A stretch of DNA of 64,000 nt from CALNZV01 sp942491115 (GTDB lineage: Bacteria; Desulfobacterota; Desulfobacteria; Desulfobacterales; UBA5852). Within the stretch, counting starts at the first letter, position 1. The number at the start of each line of letters is the position of its first letter. This document shows, one piece after another, positions 53,817 through 60,777 of this stretch. Position numbers and translations under genes: made by a program. The stretch lies in NCBI GenBank assembly GCA_942491115.1, contig CALNZV010000001.1:372001-436000 (forward strand). Direction: 5' to 3'. The notes under the pieces were generated by a model. It saw only the letters and a list, made by a program, of their open reading frames with translations. It did no database searches and was not told the origin of the DNA.

Positions 53817-53903
53817 TGTACGAACTACTATACTGACAAAGTGGCTGACGTCAATCAAAAAGACAAATATTTGATTCAGACTAAAACTAAAGGAGACAAC
53901 AAG

Positions 53904-54923
53904 ATGAAAGCAATCGGATACAACCAGGCTGGGCCAATCACTGCGCCGGATGCATTGATCGAGTTTGAAACGGAGACACCTAGATTGGGGCCGCGTGACC
54001 TGCTGGTCGAGGTTCGGGGTATTTCGGTCAATCCTGTGGATGTGAAAGTGCGTTCAATGCCCCAATTGGGACCAGAGAAAGGTCAAACCAAGATCATCGG
54101 CTATGATGCCGCAGGTGTTGTTCGGGAAGTCGGCAGTGATGTCAGCAAATTTAAGGTGGGGGATGAAGTCTATTACGCCGGTGATTTCACAAGGCCGGGT
54201 ACTAACTCCGAACGTCATGCCGTCGATGAGCGGATCGTCGGAAAAAAGCCTAAATCCCTCGGCTTCGCCGAAGCGGCCGGATTTCCGCTGACCTCTATCA
54301 CCGCGTGGGAAATCCTGTTCGACTCCTTCGCACTCAAAGAAGGGGAAGGCAAAGGCGAGACTCTGCTAGTGATCGGTGCCGCGGGAGGCGTCGGGTCGAT
54401 CCTCATTCAACTTGCCAAAAAACTCACCAGGCTGACGGTGATCGCCACTGCGTCTCGTCCGGACACCACAGAGTGGGTGAAGAAAATGGGCGCCGACCAT
54501 GTGATCAATCACCATAAATCGCTTGTCGATCAGGTCAAGGTTCTGGGGCTTGAGCCACGCTACGTCGCTTCTCTCAACGGAACAGAGGGCCACTTTCCTG
54601 CCATCGTCGAACTTATCAAACCTCGCGGTCATATCGCACTAATCGATGACCCTCAGTCCCTGGACATCAATTCGATCAAACTCAAAGCCTTGAGCTTCAG
54701 CTGGGAGTTCATGTTTACGCGTTCGATGTTTCAGACGGACGACATCGAAAAACAGCATGAATTGCTGAGTCGGGTATCGGCGCTCATTGAGGACGGCACG
54801 CTGATTTCCACCGTGACGAACAATCTCGGGAAAGTCAGTGTTGAAACGCTCAGGGACGCCCATGTGCAACAGGAGAGCGGTCGTGTCATCGGCAAGAACG
54901 TGCTTGATGGATTTTTTAACTAA
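53904..54923 (+). CDS. zinc-type alcohol dehydrogenase-like quinone oxidoreductase (MDR family)
   Basis: A 339-residue medium-chain dehydrogenase/reductase, likely NADPH-dependent quinone or enone reductase. GroES-like domain with VRGISVNPVDVKVRS and GYDAAGVVREVG; Rossmann domain with the VIGAAGGVGSILIQLAKK nucleotide-binding motif. It lacks the catalytic zinc cysteines, as in the quinone reductase-like branch. AAAGGAGA precedes the ATG at 53904; the longer frame from 53841 is less likely. Divergent from the HxlR regulator. Confidence 0.9.
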   Translation: MKAIGYNQAGPITAPDALIEFETETPRLGPRDLLVEVRGISVNPVDVKVRSMPQLGPEKGQTKIIGYDAAGVVREVGSDVSKFKVGDEVYYAGDFTRPGTNSERHAVDERIVGKKPKSLGFAEAAGFPLTSITAWEILFDSFALKEGEGKGETLLVIGAAGGVGSILIQLAKKLTRLTVIATASRPDTTEWVKKMGADHVINHHKSLVDQVKVLGLEPRYVASLNGTEGHFPAIVELIKPRGHIALIDDPQSLDINSIKLKALSFSWEFMFTRSMFQTDDIEKQHELLSRVSALIEDGTLISTVTNNLGKVSVETLRDAHVQQESGRVIGKNVLDGFFN

Positions 54924-55007
54924 GTGAGCACAGCTCTGATGGTGGCACGGTGCCACCTTTAACTTTTCAATCATAAATAATCGTAAAAAGAAATATAGGA
55001 TACAGTT

Positions 55008-55439
55008 ATGGATTACCAAGGCTACACAACCTTCATGGCAGAGACAAACGAAGCAGTTCTTACGGTTACCTTTGATTACCCGCCGGTGAATGTTCAGGGC
55101 ATCCCGATGCTGGATGATCTGAATCGTTTAGCGGAAACACTCGAAGGTGATCGCAGCATTAAGGTCGTTGTTTTCCAGTCTGGGCACCCGGAGATTTTCG
55201 TGGCCCATGCCGACACGAATTTCCTAAAAGAGATGTCCACGAAAGCGGTATCCCGCGAGGAGGTTAAACTGCTGTATCTACATACCACACTGGAGCGTAT
55301 CAGCAAGCTGCCCCGGGCAACCATTCCGGACTCCCGCCATTAAACGTTTTACTGTAGATGATGAAAAAGGTTTCGAGAATGACATTGAAAACCAGCGTAA
55401 CTGGAACGATGCCGTGATCGGCATTCAGGAGATCAAATA
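55008..55439 (+). pseudogene. decayed enoyl-CoA hydratase/isomerase (crotonase) gene
   Basis: The N-terminal about 105 residues are crotonase-like (VLTVTFDYPPVNVQG, IKVVVFQSGHPEIFVAHAD) and stop at 55343. After the stop, a second frame through 55439 encodes a tail (FTVDDEKGFENDIENQRNWN) of the type closing such proteins. The middle, with the second oxyanion-loop glycine region, is absent: a normal member has about 250 residues. An internal deletion with frame loss is the simplest reading. The final TAA overlaps the next ATG region. Confidence 0.7.
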
Positions 55440-56258
55440 ATGAGCACTAAACAAAAAACCATTCTTATTACCGGCTCCACCGACGGGATCGGATTGGAAA
55501 CCTGCAAGATGTTGGTCTCGTTGGGCCACAACGTCTTGTTGCACGGCCGAAGTCCAGGAAAACTGGAAAAGGTGGAAAGAGCGCTCTCAGAGATATTGGA
55601 TGGCGGGCAGGTCGATAGCTACGTGGCCGATCTATCACGTATGGCTGATGTCGAGGCACTGGCGAAGGCTGTCGCTGAAAGGCACGCTAAACTCGATGTA
55701 CTCATCAATAATGCAGGCGTCTACATCACGCCTGATCTTATCACGCAGGATGGGTTAGATGTGCGGTTTGCTGTCAATACGATTGCACCCTATCTGCTGA
55801 CAAAACGGCTTTTACCGCTGATTGAATCCTTTGGACGGGTAATCAACCTGTCCTCCGCAGCTCAGGCTCCGGTCGATCCGGAAGCGTTGGCCGGACGCGT
55901 CAAGCTGCCCGACGGTATGGCTTATGCGCAAAGTAAGCTGGCGATTACCATGTGGTCACGCAGTATGGCCCTTTCGCTCAAGGATGACGGCCCGGCCATC
56001 ATTGCGGTTAATCCCGGTTCGATGCTCGGCAGCAAAATGGTGAAAATGGCCTATGGTGTGGACGGCGGCGATCTTGGCATCGGTGCGGGGATTCTCTGCC
56101 GCGCGGCCCTGGCAGATGAATTCGCAGCTGCTTCAGGTCGATATTTTGACAACGATTCAGGTCAGTTTGCCCCACCCCATCCCGATACGCTTGATCCTCG
56201 GAAGACCCAAGAGATTGTCGGTGTTATCGAGTCGGTTTTGGCAGAGATACAACGATAA
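55440..56258 (+). CDS. short-chain dehydrogenase/reductase
   Basis: A 272-residue classical SDR: TGSTDGIGLETC cofactor motif (about residues 11-22), NNAG at about 90, NLSSAAQ with the catalytic serine, and YAQSK with Tyr and Lys. The FAVNTIAPYLLT helix is typical of retinol/WW-type SDRs. It starts directly after the crotonase remnant stop codon, so the genes were once an operon with the reductase upstream. Substrate unknown, plausibly an aldehyde or ketone. Confidence 0.9.
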   Translation: MSTKQKTILITGSTDGIGLETCKMLVSLGHNVLLHGRSPGKLEKVERALSEILDGGQVDSYVADLSRMADVEALAKAVAERHAKLDVLINNAGVYITPDLITQDGLDVRFAVNTIAPYLLTKRLLPLIESFGRVINLSSAAQAPVDPEALAGRVKLPDGMAYAQSKLAITMWSRSMALSLKDDGPAIIAVNPGSMLGSKMVKMAYGVDGGDLGIGAGILCRAALADEFAAASGRYFDNDSGQFAPPHPDTLDPRKTQEIVGVIESVLAEIQR

Positions 56259-56275
56259 CAACCATAGGATATAAA

Positions 56276-56669
56276 ATGGTTTACGAAGGAAAAGTATACC
56301 GCCCCTGGATGGAGGCCAACAGCCTGCTGATACAGACAACCCTGGGCTGTACCCATACCAAATGCACTTTCTGCGACATGTTCAGGGAGAAGAGATTTCG
56401 CATCAGGAAGATAGAGGAGATTTTTAAGGATATCGATGAAGCAAGGCAGATTCATCCTCACGTCAGATCGATCTTTTTCATTGACGGAAACGTACTGGCC
56501 CTGAAAACGGAGTTCCTCTTAAAAATTCTCGGAAAAATTACCTCAGTTTTTCCGGAATGGTAAAAATTGCCCTCTACGCCGGATTCAATGATCTCAGACG
56601 AAAATCCGTGGAAGATCTCAAGAAACTGAAGCAGGCAGGGCTAACGTGGGCTCTTAAGTGGGCTCCTAA
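56276..56669 (+). pseudogene. radical SAM gene, frameshifted and cut by element C
   Basis: The gene begins 17 bp after the SDR with GGATATAAA upstream. It carries the iron-sulfur motif LGCTHTKCTFCDMF (cysteines for the 4Fe-4S cluster) as in Elp3/YgiQ-like radical SAM proteins that act on unknown substrates. A frameshift near 56560 moves the reading frame (SVFPEW, then KIALYAGFNDLRRKSVEDLK), and at about 56646 normal sequence ends in the 12-bp near-repeat GTGGGCTCTTAA/GTGGGCTCCTAA next to element C. The remaining two-thirds of the gene is not found on the other side. Confidence 0.8.
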
Positions 56670-57377
56670 GGGTCAAACCTTAACGATTCACTATTGGTCA
56701 ATGCGTTCTTCGCCTGCTCAAACCGTTTTCTTAAATGCTGGTCTGTATCCATCCTCGCCCCAAGTCGTTTGCGGTTCTGGGATAGGGCGGACACGCCGAT
56801 GCCACGGTCTGCGGCCGACGATGACATCGAACGCCTGACAGATAAATGCCGGCGGCAAAGCTCCAGGAAAATGGCGCGCTTATCTCGATATCGCGACCGT
56901 GGCCGAAGCAGATCGTCAACCGTCACCTTCACTATGGGTGCCAGCCGAGCGGCAAATTGTCGTTCGGCTCCCGATAACAAACGATCACGCAACCATTCCA
57001 GGGATTCCTCTGATCCCAAAACGCTCTGTGCTCTCACCTCCTCCTTTAAATAGAATTTATGGGGTCCGTATAGACCTTTCTGAACAAATCGCCGGTAGGC
57101 CTTGCGGCTGGGAGCATCGTCCCCTGTGTCGATCATCGATAATACGTTGCCACAATGAAGAAATGCCAGGCGTTTACCCAAATGGGTATCGCCCCCGTAA
57201 CTGCTCCAGGGATAGCTCTGGAGAACTTCACGCTTTTCTGAAAGTCTATAGAGATGCGTTTGCCTTCACCCGGACCGGGCGGTCGGCATCATCGGAGAAA
57301 ATATCCCGGCGTTCGTTACCCCGTGAAGTGACAGGATACCAGGCGCCGGAAAATTGAATTCGTAAAGGCCGTGCCAT
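56666..57377 (-). pseudogene. REP-associated tyrosine transposase remnant (element C)
   Basis: Same structure as in element B: start at 57375-57377 (MARPLRIQFSGAWYP), early TAG, missing HUH/tyrosine core, then the C-terminal frame YPWSSYGG to a TAG at 56666-56668, just outside the element. The shared deletion and frameshift show that all copies descend from one deleted ancestor. Confidence 0.88.
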
Positions 57378-57487
57378 AGAAATCTGACCGAGTTTGGGAT
57401 CGCCAAGGATTTACTGGATGTTAATGAAACAATCCTTGGCATGTCGACACCCTTCAGTTAACAGTGAATGTTTGACCCTGTTACCTT
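56670..57487 (-). mobile_element. RAYT-derived non-autonomous element, copy C
   Basis: About 818 bp, same orientation as A and B and closest to B. Left end GGGTCAAACCTTAACG, right end GTTTGACCCTGTTACCTT. The hairpin at 57402-57440 has a perfect 10-bp stem, but with A-T replacing the C-G pair of copy B on both sides. It interrupts the radical SAM gene on its left; the right flank is unrelated DNA. Confidence 0.87.
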
Positions 57488-57889
57488 CTCGATGCACGCG
57501 CTGATGGGAATGTCCCAACCGGAGATGGCGCTGCGGCCGGCGGTGGGCCGGCGGACTGCTGCGTTCGGGATAAAGGGACTGAGGGCCAGCCAGGTGGTGC
57601 GGAGGGAGATGGATCCCCGCAGGCGGCACCCGGGGGGAATGGCACAATAAAAAACCCCCTCGGCAGCGAGGAGGAGGCCGAGGGGGGTTAAAGAAGGACT
57701 GAAGCGATATTGCATCTTCAGTCGCGGACCGCGGAGCGGGGATCAAGCGCTCCCGAATCCTTCCGCCCGGAGGTAAGTCAGGGCGTTATTTTTAGAATAC
57801 GGCCTTTTTGACGACTGTCAACGAATTGATTAGAAAGGTTCAGTGGATAACAGACCCGGCTCGACAGGGATTGAGAGTCGGAACCGTGA
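57488..57889. other. region between element C and the next gene
   Basis: No complete gene. The plus-strand frame from within element C runs on to 57650 and encodes an Arg/Met/Pro-rich stretch without a start, probably coincidental. A strong terminator-like hairpin is at 57653-57688. Confidence 0.4.
57653..57688 (-). terminator. intrinsic terminator-like hairpin
   Basis: AACCCCCTCGG (57653-57663) pairs perfectly with CCGAGGGGGTT (57678-57688), a GC-rich 11-bp stem with a 14-nt loop. Read on the minus strand it is followed by TTTTATTG, so it can end transcripts of the 78-aa gene at 57890. Confidence 0.65.
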
Positions 57890-58126
57890 TCAGCCCCCCC
57901 ACTCCCATTCAAAAAGATCCGATGGGATGCAAGGTTCAGAAGAGTCCGTTTCGGGGAAGGAGCAGAAAACATGTTCGGTGGCGATATCATAGGCGGCCTG
58001 ATGGGCACTGGGGTAGTTGCCAAGGACCTGATCCTCGAACATGGCGTACCAGCGACCTGAAAAGTGGGCGATGGAGAAGGTGCCGATATCGGCTTTGAAT
58101 ACATAAAGGTTTTTATAAATGCTCAT
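57890..58126 (-). CDS. conserved-looking 78-aa hypothetical protein
   Basis: A compact beta-rich protein: YVFKADIGTFSIAHFSGRWY, then AMFEDQVLGNYPSAHQAAYDIA and a C-terminus CIPSDLFEWEWGG. The pattern of a Trp-containing strand, a helix with Ala/Asp and a final 'IPsDLxEW' tail occurs in many short proteobacterial hypotheticals of unknown role. It is followed by the hairpin terminator at 57653. Confidence 0.6.
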   Translation of the reverse strand: MSIYKNLYVFKADIGTFSIAHFSGRWYAMFEDQVLGNYPSAHQAAYDIATEHVFCSFPETDSSEPCIPSDLFEWEWGG

Positions 58127-58590
58127 GGTTTAAAATATCCACCGTACCGGCAACCGTCAATTGACCGGCACCGGAGCTGACAGCATCGAGCCACGCCACC
58201 TCCTCCGATGGGCTGCGGCGGGTCAAGCAGCGGCATTCGATCGGCTGATGGCGCCCTTAAAACAGGGACGATGACGACATAAAACCAAATCGGGGGACAA
58301 TGGCCATGGCAGGCAAGCCAACAGAGACAGACCCCGCTGCAGCGGAACAACTGGCCGTGTACCGTTCTGCGGCCGAGGCCTCCGGCATAACCGTAACGGC
58401 GCCCGGCTCTTCTCGAGCCAGCCGCGGAAGGAAAGCGACGGGAAGGCTGCTGAATGAAAACAGCGGATTGAGCTTCCTAGCGAAGTAGGCCCAGATTCTC
58501 CCCTTGAAAATGCCTTGGGTGGAAGATCGCTAAAAAATGTTAGCACACTTCAAGAATACTCTTCTTTCATCTCCGCAAATATCCAATAGA
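58127..58590. other. intergenic region, 464 bp
   Basis: No gene I can support. A plus-strand frame from about 58306 (60 residues, Ala/Ser-rich) has GGGG before its ATG but no recognisable features. Sequence becomes AT-rich toward the pentapeptide gene. Confidence 0.35.
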
Positions 58591-59064
58591 TCAATATTTG
58601 GCCCCGGTTAAAATGACACCCCCCAATTCTGCCCCATCCAGCTTTATTTTCGTCAGGTTGGCGTTTGTAAAATTGGCCCCTGAAAGCTTGCTGTTCGTTA
58701 AATTTGCCCCACTAAAATCAGCGTCAATTGCAGTCACGCCCCCTAATTTAGACGCATGTAAGTTAGCGCCATTCAATTTGGCACCATTGAGGTTTGCGCC
58801 TGATAATTTTGCATAGCTTAAATTGGCTTCACTTAAATCGGATTCACTCAAATTAACCCCACTCAAATTGGCTCCTTGAAAATTGACACCGCTAAGATTC
58901 CTTCTTGATAAATCTTTGTTGCTTAAATCTTTATGATGAAAATTTTTCGTCGTTTTGAGAATCAAATCGATCTCACCCATATTTAATTGTTGTGCAATTG
59001 AATTGCTCATAAAAATAAACGATAAAAGAATAATGCAAATGAAGGTTATATGAAATTTCTTCAA
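58591..59064 (-). CDS. secreted pentapeptide-repeat protein
   Basis: A 157-residue protein with a signal peptide (about 4-24, cut near AQQ) followed by about 22 consecutive A(D/N)LXX pentapeptides from residue about 45 (for example LSGANLNGAKLNGANLHASK). The right-handed quadrilateral beta-helix of this fold is a protein-binding scaffold and sometimes a DNA mimic. Unlike resistance-type pentapeptide proteins it is exported. It lies 31 bp downstream of the coiled-coil membrane protein, both AT-rich compared with surrounding genes. Confidence 0.85.
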   Translation of the reverse strand: MKKFHITFICIILLSFIFMSNSIAQQLNMGEIDLILKTTKNFHHKDLSNKDLSRRNLSGVNFQGANLSGVNLSESDLSEANLSYAKLSGANLNGAKLNGANLHASKLGGVTAIDADFSGANLTNSKLSGANFTNANLTKIKLDGAELGGVILTGAKY

Positions 59065-59095
59065 AGATTATCCTCCTTTCCAAATAAAAAAGCAG

Positions 59096-59785
59096 TCAGT
59101 TAAAATGGATAGACGTGGAAGAAATGCGTGCATTCCTATGCGGTGAGTAGGAAAGCTGCTGTTTTGAGCCTATAGCGCTTTCATCTCCAAATAATCCTAC
59201 CCAAAATGTCTTACCCTTGATCGATTTAATCGGCCAGCTCGACTGAAACGTACCATCAGCGTTTACCGTGATCTTGGAATAAGTTAAAAAATCTCCGTTT
59301 TCGATGACAGGAATGAGGGTTAAGTCATTATTCCTTAAAAAGTTGCCGATATCATCGACTCCGTTGATTTGGACGGTTCCACCGATTGGTATTATTCCTC
59401 TAAAATTTTTCAGCGTCTCCCCGTTGGGCGCACTTAGATGCAGGATGATATCTGAGGGATGCGTCGAAAGGAGTTGGTCATCTTTTTCCGACAAAGAGTA
59501 TTTTTCTGTGTAATCGTTCAAAGAGGTGATGACTTTAGACGAGCTTTCAGTATTTGACGATATGACAATAGCTTTTAACTGTGATATTTCACTTTCCAAC
59601 CCTTTATTTTTACTCTCCAATGTTGCAATTTCGACTTCCTGTTCCTTTGTCTTTTTTTTCAACTCATACGTTTTATAATAACCGTAGTGAAGGACTCCCC
59701 ACGTTATTGAAATAGTGGTGATAACGATACCAACTACAACGGAAAAAAAATTTCTTTCGAGTATTTCTTTGTAATTTTTGGTCAT
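59096..59785 (-). CDS. membrane-anchored coiled-coil protein with beta domain
   Basis: A 229-residue protein: one N-terminal membrane segment (about 14-36), a coiled coil (about 40-72, KKTKEQEVEIATLESKNKGL), a Ser/Thr-rich stretch and a C-terminal beta-rich domain (about 115-225; IIPIGGTVQINGVDD, SKITVNADGTFQSSWPI), reminiscent of an Ig-like or adhesin fold. It is type II membrane bound, domain outside. It directly precedes the pentapeptide gene, so they are likely co-transcribed. Function unknown; AT-rich composition suggests horizontal acquisition. Confidence 0.7.
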   Translation of the reverse strand: MTKNYKEILERNFFSVVVGIVITTISITWGVLHYGYYKTYELKKKTKEQEVEIATLESKNKGLESEISQLKAIVISSNTESSSKVITSLNDYTEKYSLSEKDDQLLSTHPSDIILHLSAPNGETLKNFRGIIPIGGTVQINGVDDIGNFLRNNDLTLIPVIENGDFLTYSKITVNADGTFQSSWPIKSIKGKTFWVGLFGDESAIGSKQQLSYSPHRNARISSTSIHFN

Positions 59786-60167
59786 TATTTAATGGGTTAA
59801 TTCAGGGTGAATGATTAAATCAAATTTAACATATATCCTAATACGATAGCAGTTATCAAAATATTTATCCAACCCAGAACGCATAATTCATACTTTCGGA
59901 CACGCGCAGGTGGATAGAAACCAAGGGATGAAAAAAATCAAATAGCTGTCGGGACCAATTTCATCAACGCGGGTGCGGACTGACCCTAAAGGATTTACCC
60001 AAAAAAGAACTGGCGTAGTGAAGAATTATGTACCGTCATTTTCAATTTATTGTCAATATATCTCGGGATATTTTAGGGTCTTGACAAATTTTTCACAAAT
60101 GCCCGCTGTCAGAAATCGCGGTCATCTCCGTCCGGCTTGTTTGCCTTCCCAAAGGCGTCGGTTGGAA
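59786..60167. other. intergenic region, 382 bp
   Basis: AT-rich with no gene seen. It lies upstream of the coiled-coil gene on the minus strand, and so probably holds its promoter, for example in the ATTTAACATATATCC area near 59822-59836. The right part (60060-60110) has TTGACA-like hexamers but no clear partner. Confidence 0.35.
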
Positions 60168-60557
60168 TCAATTAGGGGGCTGAGCCAGATCAGCGCATGC
60201 AGGCCGCTTGCCGTTTTGGGAGGCAAGAGAAGAAACGGCAATCGACATGACCGCAATCCCCAACACCATCCATCACTCCGACAGACTCATGTCGCGGAAT
60301 CGTTTGGCCGTGATGTTACCCGCAGCACAGCAAACCAGGGCCAGAACGGACCCGAAAATCACCAAAAACGGCAGGGTAAACCATTCCCTGAGTTGATTCT
60401 GTGCTTTCTGGAAATCCCCGCCGATGAGATGTTCCTCGGCACCGAGCGTCAACACGATAGCCACAATAAATCCGAGCCACACTATTGTCGGTAACACCGA
60501 GTCGCCAAGATACGGCAACCGCTTAAACCGCCCGCTTCCAACGTCTTTGACTATCAC
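60168..60557 (-). pseudogene. DUF805-like membrane protein with an in-frame TGA
   Basis: The first 94 residues contain GRFKRLPYLGDS, two hydrophobic segments and NITAKRFRDMSLSE, the pattern of small DUF805-type membrane proteins, which normally continue KRxxDxGxSGWW. Here the codon after Glu is TGA (60273-60275), followed in frame by WMVLGIAVMSIAVSSLA, i.e. the missing last membrane helix, to a second stop at 60168-60170. A nonsense mutation replacing the Gly-Trp site is the likely reading. A second TGA-read (selenocysteine) explanation was rejected for lack of a recognisable element. Confidence 0.5.
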
Positions 60558-60777
60558 TCATAGTCGCATAGCAGTAAAGCCTGTCGTCCTTCGTCGGTCT
60601 TTTGAATATCCGTGCGCCCGATGGGGATCTGTCATCGACGCAACGGTTGGTTCCCGATGGCTGTTGGGCCTTGCGTGGGTTGGAAAAATCGCCACCGTCG
60701 AAACCCGTGAGCCGGGAACCCAGGACTGATTTCCAGACCGTTGCAGCGCAGGAGGCGAAGGCCTCCCACACCTTCCC

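Noticed and set aside
57468..57650. 60-aa frame starting inside element C
   Set aside because: Its start lies in the element terminus without a ribosome binding site, and the sequence has no recognisable features; treated as accidental.
59973..60494. 173-aa plus-strand frame
   Set aside because: It overlaps the DUF805-like gene on the other strand, is Arg/His/Gln-rich in the shadow-frame manner and lacks a ribosome binding site.
60530..60740. Possible c-di-GMP (GEMM) riboswitch between the DUF805-like gene and the histidine kinase
   Set aside because: Isolated AAAGCC and GGTT-type motifs occur, but the conserved stem order of the riboswitch could not be built on either strand.
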